NCBI RefSeq assembly: GCF_003719305.1
Contig: NZ_RARC01000006.1
Coordinates: 62,001-126,000, forward strand
DNA length: 64,000 bases
Direction: 5' to 3'
DNA from: Mycolicibacterium stellerae
GTDB lineage: Bacteria; Actinomycetota; Actinomycetes; Mycobacteriales; Mycobacteriaceae
Shown in pieces: positions 18,907 through 28,931 of this stretch; the first letter of the stretch is position 1, and each line of letters starts with the position of its first letter. The notes below the pieces were generated by a model, which was not told the DNA's origin, ran no database searches, and saw only the letters and a list, made by a program, of their open reading frames with translations. A program made the position numbers and the translations under genes.

Positions 18907-20352
18907 ATGGCCCAGCCTGCCCTGCCCACCCTCACAGGCTTGCTCTACCGGCTGGCCAGTGGCGGCGTGACGTCGGTTGAGCTGGTGCGGCAGTCGCTGG
19001 ATGCCATCGAGGCCAGCCAACCGACACTCAACGCCTTCCGCGTCGTGTTGCGGAAGCAGGCGCTTGCCGACGCCGCCAAGGCCGACCACAGGCGCGCCGC
19101 CGGACACCAGGCCCCATTGCTCGGAATTCCGATCGCGGTCAAGGACGACGTCGACGTCGCGGGCGTGCCAACAATGTTCGGCGCGGCGGGGCGGGTGCAG
19201 CTGGCGATGGCCGACGCTGAGGTCGTGCGCAGGTTGCGGACCGCAGGCGCGGTGATCGTCGGCAAGACAAACACCTGCGAGCTTGGCCAGTGGCCGTTCA
19301 CCAGCGGGCCCGCGTTCGGACACACGCGCAACCCGTGGTCACGCAACCACACTCCGGGTGGTTCCTCCGGCGGCAGTGCGGCGGCCGTGGCAGCGGGACT
19401 GGTGACCGCCGCAATCGGGTCCGACGGCGCGGGCAGTGTCCGGATTCCCGCCGCCTGGACGCACTTGGTCGGCATCAAACCGCAGCGGGGCCGGATCTCG
19501 ACATGGCCGCTGCCGGAGGCATTCAACGGCATCACGGTCAACGGCGTGCTGGCCCGCACCGTCACCGATGCGGCACTGTTGCTCGACGCCGCGTCGGGCA
19601 ACGTCGACGGGGACCGCCACAAGCCGCCGCCGATACAGGCGGCCGAGGCCGTCGGCCGGGCACCAGGCGCGCTGAAGATCGCCATGTCGACGAAGTTCCC
19701 GTACAACGTCTTCCGGCCAAGGCTGAACCCTGAGATCCGGGCCGCGCTGCACACCGTCGGCGAGCAGCTGACCGACCTCGGACACACCATCGTCGCCGCC
19801 GACCCCGACTACAAAGTCGGGATGTCCTGGAACTTCCTGGCCCGGTCGACGTCCGGGCTGCTGGACTGGGCGGACCGCCTCGGCCACGGCGTCGAACTGG
19901 ACCCGCGCACCGTCGAGAACCTCCGGACCGGACGGTTGCTATCGGAGAACGTGCTGCGCAAGGCCCGCGCGAAGGAAGCCGCGGCCCAGCGCCGAGTCGG
20001 CTACATCTTCAACCTCGTCGACGTGATCCTGGCGCCGACCACCGCGCTGCCGCCGCCCACAGTGCACCACTTCGACAACCGCGGCGGGTTCTCCACCGAC
20101 CGGGCGATGATTCGCGCCTGCCCGGCCACATGGCCGTGGAACTTGCTGGGGTGGCCGTCGATCAATGTCCCCGCCGGCTTCACGTCGGACGGATTACCGA
20201 TCGGCGTGCAACTGATGGGTCCGGCCGACAGCGAGCCGCTGCTGATCTCCCTTGCCGCCGAGCTAGAAGCGGTAAACGGCTGGGTGACCAAAGAGCCCGA
20301 GCCGTGGTGGACTGAATCCGGCGATGCGTCCGGAAGCAGCTCTCTTGGCTAA
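18907..20352 (+). CDS. Amidase-signature family hydrolase
   Basis: About 481 residues from ATG 18907. The amidase signature is intact: K79 (PIAVKDD), S153 in GGSSGGSAAAVAAGL, and S177 in GSDGAGSVRIPAAW. The 24-residue spacing between the serines matches the canonical Lys-cisSer-Ser triad. It hydrolyses an unidentified amide and corresponds in position to amiA2/Rv2363. It is divergent from recO and needs no partner subunits of the GatCAB type, none being nearby. Confidence 0.88.
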   Translation: MAQPALPTLTGLLYRLASGGVTSVELVRQSLDAIEASQPTLNAFRVVLRKQALADAAKADHRRAAGHQAPLLGIPIAVKDDVDVAGVPTMFGAAGRVQLAMADAEVVRRLRTAGAVIVGKTNTCELGQWPFTSGPAFGHTRNPWSRNHTPGGSSGGSAAAVAAGLVTAAIGSDGAGSVRIPAAWTHLVGIKPQRGRISTWPLPEAFNGITVNGVLARTVTDAALLLDAASGNVDGDRHKPPPIQAAEAVGRAPGALKIAMSTKFPYNVFRPRLNPEIRAALHTVGEQLTDLGHTIVAADPDYKVGMSWNFLARSTSGLLDWADRLGHGVELDPRTVENLRTGRLLSENVLRKARAKEAAAQRRVGYIFNLVDVILAPTTALPPPTVHHFDNRGGFSTDRAMIRACPATWPWNLLGWPSINVPAGFTSDGLPIGVQLMGPADSEPLLISLAAELEAVNGWVTKEPEPWWTESGDASGSSSLG

Positions 20353-20376
20353 GGCTCTGGGGTAAAGTCCCACGAC

Positions 20377-20862
20377 GTGAGCGTGTGGCGCTGCGCAGTC
20401 GTGATCCCGGCCGTCGTTGTAATGGGTGCTGCGATCGCAGGCACACCCACCGCGGCCGCCAACAACAAACGGCTCAACGACGGTGTGGTCGCCAATGTCT
20501 ACACGATCCAGCACCAGCACGGCTGCGCCAACGACGTGACGATCAACCCGCAGCTGCAGTTGGCCGCGGAGTGGCATACAAACGACGTGCTGAACAACCG
20601 GGCGCTCGACGGCGACGTCGGGTCGGACGGGTCGACACCGCAGACGCGGGCTGATGCCGCAGGCTACAAAGGCATCGTCACCCAGACCGTCGCGATCAAC
20701 CCGGCGCTGGCGATCAACGGCATCGACATCATGAACCAGTGGTACTACCGGCCCGATTACATGGCGATCATGTCGAACTGCGCCAACACCCAGATGGGCG
20801 TGTGGTCGGAGAACAGCCTCGACCGGTCGGTCGTTGTCGCCGTCTACGGCCAGCCCGCCTAG
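20377..20862 (+). CDS. Secreted CAP-superfamily-like protein
   Basis: A 161-residue protein with a clear signal peptide (hydrophobic stretch ending TAAA). The mature part carries features of the bacterial CAP/SCP fold: LQLAAEWHTNDVLNN, then a GIDIMNQWYYRPDYMAIMSNCANTQ block and a closing strand SVVVAVYGQPA. Two cysteines could be paired. Several classical CAP catalytic-tetrad residues are not obvious, so activity is uncertain. The GTG start lies 24 bp after the amidase gene, suggesting read-through transcription. Confidence 0.7.
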   Translation: MSVWRCAVVIPAVVVMGAAIAGTPTAAANNKRLNDGVVANVYTIQHQHGCANDVTINPQLQLAAEWHTNDVLNNRALDGDVGSDGSTPQTRADAAGYKGIVTQTVAINPALAINGIDIMNQWYYRPDYMAIMSNCANTQMGVWSENSLDRSVVVAVYGQPA

Positions 20863-20942
20863 AAGCGCCGTTGACCAGCCGCTAACTGACCCCTTTACTC
20901 GACCTTGACCGCGTGTTTAATCGCGCTCGTGACGATGGCATC

Positions 20943-23900
20943 GTGACTACGCTTCGACAGGTGGAGCTGGGGGTTCTCGGGCCACTACACGTCCGGCAGT
21001 TCGGTCTCCCGGTCGCGATACCTGGCGCCAAACCACGCGTCATTCTCACGATGCTCGGGCTGCACGGCGGATCTGTGGTGGCGGCCGACGCACTCGTCGA
21101 ACTCCTGTGGGGCGATGATCCGCCGCGGACCGCCGTCAAAGCCATGCAGACCCACATCTCCGCTCTGCGTCGCGCCCTCGGCGACGGCTTCGTGTTGACG
21201 GAGGGCACGGGCTGGACCCTGGGTACCGTTGAGATCGACGCCACCCGATACAAGTCGGCCGCTCAACTCGGCCGCGATGCCATTGCCGCCGGGGACGCAA
21301 ACCAGGCGGTGACCCACTTCGACGAGGCGCTGGCCCTCTGGCGCGGCATCCCTGAACTACCCGACGGACGGCGCGGCGTTTCTGAGAAGACGCGCTGGAC
21401 CGAGGGCCATGCCGCGCTCGTGGAGGATCGGGCCGACGCGCTGCTTGCGACGGGCCGCGCCGCCGAAATCATCGGTGAGCTCGAGGCCGCCATCGCCGAC
21501 TCTCCGTTGCGCGAAAGGCGTTGGGGCCATCTGATGCTGGCCCTCTATCGGGCGGGCAGACAAGGCGAAGCCCTCGGCGCTTATCAACGGGCCCGATCGC
21601 TGCTCGCCGAGGAGCTGGGCGTCGATCCAGGTCCAGATCTGCGCAGGCTCGAATCCGCGATCGTTGCACAAGACGTATCTCTGGAATTGCCTGTATCGCA
21701 TCAACTTTCGGCAGTTACACGCGCAGTGACGTTCCTACTCACCGATATCGAAGGATCGACTGCCGCGTGGGAGGCGGATGCGGACGCGATGGCCGCGGCG
21801 CTCGCGCGTCACGACGAGATCGTCGAACAGGTCGTCACGTTCCGCGCAGGGCGGCTCATCAAGACTCGCGGCGAGGGCGACGCGACGTTCTCGGTCTTCG
21901 ACCGACCGTCCGGGGCGGCCGCCGCCGCCATCGAGCTCCAGGAAGCGATCCGGCGGGAGCCGTGGCCGTTGGCGGACCCGATGCGTATCCGCGTTGCTCT
22001 GCACACCGGCGAGGTGGAGTTCCGCGACGGCGACTACTTCGGCAGGGCGGTCAATCGGGCCGCACGCCTGCGGTCGCTGGCCACGGGCGGTCAGATCCTG
22101 TGCTCGGGGGCGACCGCTGAACTCGTGATCGACACGCTCGCCGACGATGTCGTGCTGGCCGATTTGGGGACGCGCCAACTGAAGAACCTCGCGCGCCCTG
22201 AGCACGTATTCGAGCTTCGCATCGAGGCCGAGGAGTCCCGGTCGCCGGTAGTCGATTCGCCGGTGGAGCGTCCCCCGCTGCCCGCCGTGCTCGGCGGCTC
22301 CGGACCGTTTGTCGGGCGCGGACGCGAACTCGAGCGGCTACTGGCCGCCTGGCAGACGACGCAGGTCGCGGGCAGCCACGCCGTGCTGATCTCCGGCGAA
22401 CCGGGTGTGGGCAAGACGCGACTGGCCGGCGAATGGTCCCGCCACGTATACGAACAGGGCGCCATCGTCCTCTACGGGCGCTGCGACGAGGATCTGGGCG
22501 CGCCGTATCAGCCGTTCTCAGAGGCGCTGCGGTCTCTGGCGCCGGGCTTCGGCACCAGCCGGTTGCGCGGGATTCGCGGTATCGAAGCGCTGATACCTCT
22601 TGTCCCGGAGCTGACCGAGGTGCTGCCGGAACTGGCGGCGCCGCCCCGAGCCGACCCGGACACCGAGCGTTATGCACTTTTCGACGCTGTCGGTGCGCTC
22701 TTGGGTGTCGCCGCCGCGAGTGCGCCCGTGATCCTGGTCCTCGACGACCTGCATTGGGCGGCCAAGCCAACACTGTTGTTGTTGCGGCATCTCCTTCGCT
22801 TCGGCGAGCACGCACGCATTCAGATCGTCGGCACATATCGCAGTACTGATCTCGATCGCTCGCACCCGCTCGCGGCCATGCTCGCCGATCTTCACCGCGA
22901 CGGTTCGGTCAGTCGCCTCACACTTGGCGGCCTTGACGAAGACGACGTCACCGCATACGTCGCCGAAGCCGGCTACGACGACGAGGAGTTGGCCCGCGCT
23001 TTGGCGTCGGTCACAGGAGGCAATCCATTCTTCCTCATCGAGGCACTCCGTCACGTCGATGAGAGCGGTGGGCGCTGGGATCCGACGACCCTGCCGCAGG
23101 GCGTCCGGGAAGCCGTGAGTCGCAGGCTTTCTCGGCTTCCAGAGGAGACGAACACGGCGCTCGCAACCGCCGCCGTCGTGGGAAGCCGGTTCGAGCTGGC
23201 GCTGGTCGAGCGCGTGGTCGGTCACGACCTCGTCGATGCGTTTGACGAATCGGCCAAGGCGGGCATCGTGATCGAAGAGCCCGGCGGCCGCTACCGGTTC
23301 AACCACGCAATCGTCCGGCAGTCGCTGTTGGCCGAGCTCGCTTCCGTCCGGCGCATGCGCCTCCATCAGCGCATAGCAACGACTTTGGAGTCCGAACCGG
23401 GCGCCGACGACGAACTTCTGGCCGAGCTGGCCTACCACTACTTCGAATGCGCGTGGGCGGGAAATGCGGCCAAGGCGGTCGATTACTGCAGGCGCGCGGC
23501 CGACCAGGCAATGGCGCGCCTGGCTTACGAAGGCGCCGCCGACCTCTACAACAAGGCCGTTCACGCGCTCGAAGACCTCGACGACGAGCTACCCGACCGC
23601 GACGAACAGCGGGCGGAACTGCTGGTCGCTCGCTGCGAGGCGCTGCTGGCTGCAGGCGATGTGGTCGCAGCAAAGGGCGCTGTCTCCCAATTACAGTCGA
23701 CTGCAGCTCATTCCGGTCGACTTGCGGCGTGGGGCGCGTGCTTTGACGGTCAGCTATCGATGCTCACGGATCCGGAGCGGCTGGACGAGATCGAGTCCGC
23801 GGTGGCGGACGCCGCCGCGAGTTTGGCGCAGTTCGAGGATGCCGCGGGTGAGGCGAAAGCTCACACCGTCCGCGCCGGAGTCCTGGTCCGGCTCGGCCGA

Positions 23901-26900
23901 ATCGGGGATGCCGAGACCGCCCTGGATCAGGCGTTGACGGCAGCGCGGCGAGCGCGCGACCACCGCCGTGTCAACGCAGTGCTGGCCGGGGCACCCCTCG
24001 CCGCGCTGTGGGGTCCCAATCCGGTCCCCCGCGCTGGCGGACGGTGTCTTGATGTCGTTCGCCTGCTGCGCATCACGACCGGCTCACCGGTTGTCGAGGC
24101 AACATCGACAAGGTGTCAGGGAGTGCTGGACGCGTTTCGCGGGCGCGCGTCCGCGGGGCGCCAGCTGATCGAGTCCGCCAGACGATCACTCACCGAACTC
24201 GGTATGCGGCACGCCTTGCTCGAGGTCGACCAGTTCGCAGGCATCGTCGAGTTGGTCGCCGACGATCCCGCGGCTGCGGAGCCACTTCTTCGCCGGGCAT
24301 ACAACGGCTTTCGACGCATGGGCCTCGAAGCGGACACGGCGGAGACCGCCGCTTTGTTGGCGCGGGCGTGCGTGGCACTCGACAGAGAGACCGAGGCCGA
24401 CGAATTATGCACCGAGAGCGAACGTCTCGCGGGTAACGACTTAAAGGCCGCGATCGCCTGGCGGACGGTTCGGGCGCAACTCCTGGCGCGCGGCGACGAC
24501 CACGGCGATGCCCGGCGGATCGCTCAAGAGGCTGTCGCCATTGCCGAGCACACGGACCTGTTGGTCGATCACGGCGACGCGTGCCTCGCGTTGGCGACGG
24601 TGCTGAGGGCCGCGGGCGACACTGCGAGCGCACGAGTCGCCGCCGAGAAGGCAGTCAGCTTGTACGAGTTGAAAGGCGCTGAGGCACTTGCAGTAAAAGC
24701 GCGGACCGTTCTTCTCCAGGGTGTGCCACCCGCCAGGTCATTTGAGCACGCGGCAAGCAATGAACCGGACAACCAGTGTGTGCAAGCGCTGCGAACGATG
24801 GAGGCCGCGCTCAACCTCGAAGACTGGGACGAGTTCGAACAGATGTGGGCACCAGACGTGTTCGTCGAAAGCCGTCGGAAGATCGTCGGCTTCACCCAGG
24901 CTGATCTGCCGTCGAGCGACTGGCCACGCGAGGCCCGACGCCTTCTCGACATCGCCGGTCCGATACGGGGTCGGATGGTGGAGGTGATCGCAGTGCGCGG
25001 CGATCACCTCGCCCTGACTCGATTGGAGTTCGAATATACCGACACGACTCCCGGAGCGCCCAGTGATGAACTGATTGTTCTGTTCGGTATGAATGCAGAA
25101 CGTCGAATCGCGCTACATGTGGTATTCGATGTCGAAGACATCGACGCTGCGATCGCGGAGCTCGACGCCCAGTACGTGCGGCTCGAAGAGCAAGAACCTA
25201 GGGCCGCGATTGCCGAACCTGAAAACGCCTGCGTGCGTGTCGTTCGCCGCATGGAGTCGGCATGGCGTAACGAAGACTGGCGTGAGGGCGAGAAGCTGGT
25301 CGCTCCCAGCGTTCACGTCGAGAACCGCAGGAAGATCGTCGGCGTCGCACGCGGCGACCTTTCGTCGGCCGAATGGGTAGCCGAGGCAAGGCAGTTTCGG
25401 CAACCAGGCATGGTGCGGCACCGAAGTTCATTCGTCGCGATCCGAGGCGAGCGTTTGGCTCTCACCAAAGTGCAAGTCAGCACAGTCGATACAAGTTCGG
25501 GCGCGCCGGAAGACGAGATGCTCATTCTCTATGGCGTCGATGATCGCGCTCGCATCGCGCTGCAGGTGACTTTCGATGTCGGCGACTTCGACGCTGCGAT
25601 CGCCGAACTGGACGCCCAGCACGAGCGGCTCGAGACACTTTCTGCACGAACACCGCTTGAGAACAGCGCGAGCCGCATCGATGCAAAGTTCAACGAGCTG
25701 TTCGCCGAAAGGCGTTGGGACGAGGTTGCTGCACTGTGGGTCGACAACGTGTCGGTTGAAGACCGGCGGCGAGTTCTCCGCAGAGAGGCGAACTACGACC
25801 ACGCAGGTGGGCTAGCAGAAGTCCGAGCGATGGCCGACCTGGGCGTCCAAACCATGACGTCGGTTGTCGTGGCGACCCGTGGCCAACGGCTGACCCTGTG
25901 CCGAGCCCGCTACTCCGGCCGAGACCAGCGCCCCGAGGCGTTTCACACCGAGATACTTCGCATCATCGAGATCGACAGCAGTGAGCGATGTGTCGCGTCC
26001 GTCGCGTTCGACCTCGACGATTTCGACGCCGCCTCCGCCGAACTGGACGCCAGATACCTGGCAGGCGAGGCGGCGCCGCACGCGCATACATGGACAGTCA
26101 TCGCGGGAGCCTATGCCGCACTTGACCGTCACGAAATGCCTCCGACAACACCCGATTGGGTCAACATCGACCGTCAACGGCTGGCAATGATGGAGCCAGG
26201 CGACGCCGCGACACATCTTCGGGCGGTTTGGGAGGTACTGCCAGACTTTGGCATTCACGTCGTGGCGGTGCACCGGCTGACCGACCTTGGCGCGGTTGTC
26301 ACCTGGTTTGCCAGTGGAACTTCACAACAGGGCTTCGATACCGAGCAGCAAGGCATCGGGGTCCTGATGGTGCAGGGTGATTTGATCAATCATTTCGAGT
26401 TGTTCGACGACGTGGACCTCGAAGCCGCACTCGCGACGTTCGACGAACTCAGCCGACCGGCGCCGCGGCTGGACAACTCGGCAAGCCGAGTGCTTCAGCG
26501 ATTCCACGCCAACTTCGAGGCGCAGAACTGGGCGGCGATGGCCGAAATGATCGCCGATGAGCACTACGGCGACGATCGTCGACGTGTCATAGGCGCGGGC
26601 ATACGTCGCGGTCGAGATTCCCAGATCAAAGATCTGCAGGAAATGAGCGTCGAGTCATGGACGCTGACCCCAGACGTCATCGCAATTCGCGGAGAGCGGC
26701 TTCTCCTCTATCACGGCCGCGTGTCGGGGTACGGCCAGCAGACCGAGGCGCTGCAGTGGGAGCTGCTCGTCATCGTTGAAACCAACGCCGACGAACAAAT
26801 CACGGCGTGGCTCGTCTTCGACCCCGACGATATCGACGCCGCGTTCGCCGAACTCGATTCCCGTTACGCCGCAGGCGAAGCCGCCGCGTCTGCAGGGACT

Positions 26901-28877
26901 TGGTCGGTCATCGCGGGCGTATACGCCGAATTCAACCGGCACGAACTTCCCACGACCACACCGAAATGGATATACCGCGACCATCGCTCCCTCGTGTCCA
27001 CTAAGGCGCAGGATTTAGCCGCATACATCGATTCCGCATGGGATGCGACGCCGGATCTGAGTATTCATGTGGAGGCGGTGCATCGCCTGAGCAACTTTGG
27101 AGCAGTCGTAACCCATACGGCGTCTGGCACGAGTCGGGAGGGCTTCGGTGTCGAGTGGCGAATGATCCACATCTACACAGTCGATGGCACGATGATCAGC
27201 CGCTGCGAGATGTTCGACGAGACCGATCTCGGCGCCGCATTGGCGAGATTCGGGGAGCTGCATCCGTCGGGGCACCGCCTGGAAAATGCGGCAAGCCAGG
27301 TCTACAAGCGTCTTTGGAATCTGTTTGAGACCGGCGACTGGCGCGCGGTACCTGACGTGTTCACCGAAGACATTGCGAACGATGATCGCCGTCGGGTCGT
27401 CAACGCCGGAGTGGAACACGGCCGCGACATCCAACTGGAGAACCTGCGACGCCTTGCCGACATCGGAGCCGCGATATCGACCAACGTGATTGCGACTCGG
27501 GGTGATCGGCTCATCCTCACCCGGTTCCGCAGCACCAACAGCGATCTGCGGATCGGCGAGTTCGACAGCGAGATGCTCACCATTATCGAAACCGACGTCG
27601 ATAATCGAATCACGGCGGGTGCGCTGTTCGAGCCCGACGATCTCGAAGCCGCCTTCGCCGAACTCGATGAGCGATACCTCGCTGGCGAAGCAGCGCCGCA
27701 CGCGAACCTGTGGTCGGTCATAATCGGGACCTACACCGGAATGACCCGAGGCGAACTTCCCACGACGACGCCGAACCTGGTGAACATCGACCACCGTCAC
27801 GTGACCCGCATGGAGCCCGATGACGGGATCGCCTACTTCCGAGCCTCGTGGGACCTTGCAAAAGGTTTCAAGCTCTATATCGAAGCTGTGCACCGGCTCA
27901 ATGACCTCGGAGCGGTCTTCACGCGAACGGCCGCCGCAACCTCAGATGCGGGATTCGAGGCAGAATGGCGGGCGATCGATCTCGTCTTGGTCGACGGCGG
28001 CCTGATCAACCGCGGCGAAAATTTCGACGAGGATGACCTCGACGCGGCGCTTGCTCGATTCGAGGAACTGCATCCGCCGGTGCACACACTCGAAAATGTG
28101 GCAACACGGGTCCACGACTGTTACCAAGAGCATTTCAATTCACGCGAGTGGGATGCACTGATCCAGTTGCTGGCCGAGGACCACCACAGCGACGATCGAC
28201 GGCCGGTCGCGAACGAAGGAATACGGCATGGTCGCGAAGCCGAACTCTCGAACCTCAAGACGATGGCGGATCTGGGCGTCAGGACTACGTCGGTACACCT
28301 GGCCACCCGCGGAGATCGCCTTGCCCTGTGTCGCGTTGAGGGCACGGCGGGTGAATCAGTCGTGCTGGCGGTTCTGCGCATCGTCGAGATCGACGCCGAC
28401 GAACGGATCGTGGCGCGCGTCATCTTCGATGTCGAAGACCTCGACGCGGCGTTGGCCGAACTCGACGCGCGGTTCCTCGCCGGTGAAGCCGCGTCCAATG
28501 CGCGCACATGGTCGGCAATCCTGAGCGCCAGCCGAGCGTTCAATCGGCGTGAGATGTTCCCGACGACGGCGAACTGGGTCAACATCGATCACCGGCGTGT
28601 GACAGCTTTCGAGCCAGGCGACATGTCGGCCTATGTCCACGCCACATGGGACGTCGCTACAGGCGTCAGACACCGCATCGTTTCGGTGCATCGTTTGGGC
28701 GAGCTCGGCGCGGTGCTCACCCAAATGTCCACCGGGACCTCGCGCGAAGCTTTCGAGGTCGAATGGCGCGAGATTGTTCTTCTGGCATTCAAAGACGATG
28801 CTATGAGCCGCTGTGAGATCTTCGATGAAACAGACCTCGGCGCCGCACTCGCGAGATTCGACGAACTCGGCAGGTAA
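20943..28877 (+). CDS. Giant SARP-type regulator with nucleotide cyclase, STAND ATPase and ten NTF2-like domains
   Basis: About 2,644 residues. Domains in order: SARP/OmpR winged helix (7-95), bacterial transcriptional activation (BTAD) domain (to 245), class III adenylate/guanylate cyclase (260-425), AAA/STAND ATPase (460-800), TPR-like helices (800-1270), then NTF2-like units to the end. Cyclase residues seen are D268 (LLTDIEGST), K307 and E311/D313 (KTRGEGD), N371 and R375 (VNRAAR). ATPase motifs are Walker A GEPGVGKT (485-492) and Walker B ILVLDDLHWA. Type A units start at about 1277, 1428, 1574, 1845, 2115 and 2385, and type B units at 1717, 1987, 2257 and 2523. No C-terminal LuxR helix-turn-helix is present. 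GTG 20943 is chosen; the frame is open from 20913. It probably acts as a cytoplasmic signal-integrating transcription factor; the ligand is unknown. Confidence 0.85.
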   Translation: MTTLRQVELGVLGPLHVRQFGLPVAIPGAKPRVILTMLGLHGGSVVAADALVELLWGDDPPRTAVKAMQTHISALRRALGDGFVLTEGTGWTLGTVEIDATRYKSAAQLGRDAIAAGDANQAVTHFDEALALWRGIPELPDGRRGVSEKTRWTEGHAALVEDRADALLATGRAAEIIGELEAAIADSPLRERRWGHLMLALYRAGRQGEALGAYQRARSLLAEELGVDPGPDLRRLESAIVAQDVSLELPVSHQLSAVTRAVTFLLTDIEGSTAAWEADADAMAAALARHDEIVEQVVTFRAGRLIKTRGEGDATFSVFDRPSGAAAAAIELQEAIRREPWPLADPMRIRVALHTGEVEFRDGDYFGRAVNRAARLRSLATGGQILCSGATAELVIDTLADDVVLADLGTRQLKNLARPEHVFELRIEAEESRSPVVDSPVERPPLPAVLGGSGPFVGRGRELERLLAAWQTTQVAGSHAVLISGEPGVGKTRLAGEWSRHVYEQGAIVLYGRCDEDLGAPYQPFSEALRSLAPGFGTSRLRGIRGIEALIPLVPELTEVLPELAAPPRADPDTERYALFDAVGALLGVAAASAPVILVLDDLHWAAKPTLLLLRHLLRFGEHARIQIVGTYRSTDLDRSHPLAAMLADLHRDGSVSRLTLGGLDEDDVTAYVAEAGYDDEELARALASVTGGNPFFLIEALRHVDESGGRWDPTTLPQGVREAVSRRLSRLPEETNTALATAAVVGSRFELALVERVVGHDLVDAFDESAKAGIVIEEPGGRYRFNHAIVRQSLLAELASVRRMRLHQRIATTLESEPGADDELLAELAYHYFECAWAGNAAKAVDYCRRAADQAMARLAYEGAADLYNKAVHALEDLDDELPDRDEQRAELLVARCEALLAAGDVVAAKGAVSQLQSTAAHSGRLAAWGACFDGQLSMLTDPERLDEIESAVADAAASLAQFEDAAGEAKAHTVRAGVLVRLGRIGDAETALDQALTAARRARDHRRVNAVLAGAPLAALWGPNPVPRAGGRCLDVVRLLRITTGSPVVEATSTRCQGVLDAFRGRASAGRQLIESARRSLTELGMRHALLEVDQFAGIVELVADDPAAAEPLLRRAYNGFRRMGLEADTAETAALLARACVALDRETEADELCTESERLAGNDLKAAIAWRTVRAQLLARGDDHGDARRIAQEAVAIAEHTDLLVDHGDACLALATVLRAAGDTASARVAAEKAVSLYELKGAEALAVKARTVLLQGVPPARSFEHAASNEPDNQCVQALRTMEAALNLEDWDEFEQMWAPDVFVESRRKIVGFTQADLPSSDWPREARRLLDIAGPIRGRMVEVIAVRGDHLALTRLEFEYTDTTPGAPSDELIVLFGMNAERRIALHVVFDVEDIDAAIAELDAQYVRLEEQEPRAAIAEPENACVRVVRRMESAWRNEDWREGEKLVAPSVHVENRRKIVGVARGDLSSAEWVAEARQFRQPGMVRHRSSFVAIRGERLALTKVQVSTVDTSSGAPEDEMLILYGVDDRARIALQVTFDVGDFDAAIAELDAQHERLETLSARTPLENSASRIDAKFNELFAERRWDEVAALWVDNVSVEDRRRVLRREANYDHAGGLAEVRAMADLGVQTMTSVVVATRGQRLTLCRARYSGRDQRPEAFHTEILRIIEIDSSERCVASVAFDLDDFDAASAELDARYLAGEAAPHAHTWTVIAGAYAALDRHEMPPTTPDWVNIDRQRLAMMEPGDAATHLRAVWEVLPDFGIHVVAVHRLTDLGAVVTWFASGTSQQGFDTEQQGIGVLMVQGDLINHFELFDDVDLEAALATFDELSRPAPRLDNSASRVLQRFHANFEAQNWAAMAEMIADEHYGDDRRRVIGAGIRRGRDSQIKDLQEMSVESWTLTPDVIAIRGERLLLYHGRVSGYGQQTEALQWELLVIVETNADEQITAWLVFDPDDIDAAFAELDSRYAAGEAAASAGTWSVIAGVYAEFNRHELPTTTPKWIYRDHRSLVSTKAQDLAAYIDSAWDATPDLSIHVEAVHRLSNFGAVVTHTASGTSREGFGVEWRMIHIYTVDGTMISRCEMFDETDLGAALARFGELHPSGHRLENAASQVYKRLWNLFETGDWRAVPDVFTEDIANDDRRRVVNAGVEHGRDIQLENLRRLADIGAAISTNVIATRGDRLILTRFRSTNSDLRIGEFDSEMLTIIETDVDNRITAGALFEPDDLEAAFAELDERYLAGEAAPHANLWSVIIGTYTGMTRGELPTTTPNLVNIDHRHVTRMEPDDGIAYFRASWDLAKGFKLYIEAVHRLNDLGAVFTRTAAATSDAGFEAEWRAIDLVLVDGGLINRGENFDEDDLDAALARFEELHPPVHTLENVATRVHDCYQEHFNSREWDALIQLLAEDHHSDDRRPVANEGIRHGREAELSNLKTMADLGVRTTSVHLATRGDRLALCRVEGTAGESVVLAVLRIVEIDADERIVARVIFDVEDLDAALAELDARFLAGEAASNARTWSAILSASRAFNRREMFPTTANWVNIDHRRVTAFEPGDMSAYVHATWDVATGVRHRIVSVHRLGELGAVLTQMSTGTSREAFEVEWREIVLLAFKDDAMSRCEIFDETDLGAALARFDELGR
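25662..28874 (+). repeat. 810-bp coding tandem repeats (NTF2-like A+B pairs)
   Basis: Four tandem units of an A plus a B NTF2-like domain begin at 25662, 26475, 27285 and 28095. The spacings are 813, 810 and 810 bp. Each has DRRRV near the A start, RGxRLxL in the middle, FDxDDxDAAxAELD at the end of A, and TWSVIxGxY then TTPxWVNIDHR in B. Two earlier A units without a B partner lie at 24771 and 25224. The copies have diverged at the base level but keep the period. Confidence 0.8.
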
Positions 28878-28884
28878 TAGCGAG

Positions 28885-28927
28885 TTCGGCGCAGTTCGTT
28901 GCGCCCACCGCAACCAAATGCGCCGAA
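28885..28927. terminator. Nested inverted repeat between giant gene and era
   Basis: TTCGGCGCA (28885-28893) pairs with TGCGCCGAA (28919-28927). Inside it GTTGCG pairs with CGCAAC around a 4-base loop. It sits between two convergent stop codons and belongs to the same TTTCGGCG family as 3250-3302 and 39439-39501. Likely bidirectional terminator. Confidence 0.55.
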
Positions 28928-28931
28928 ATTA

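Noticed and set aside
22518..27893. Several 250-350 codon minus-strand frames inside the giant gene
   Set aside because: No motifs, no ribosome sites and composition of antisense shadows, while the plus frame shows continuous domain similarity.
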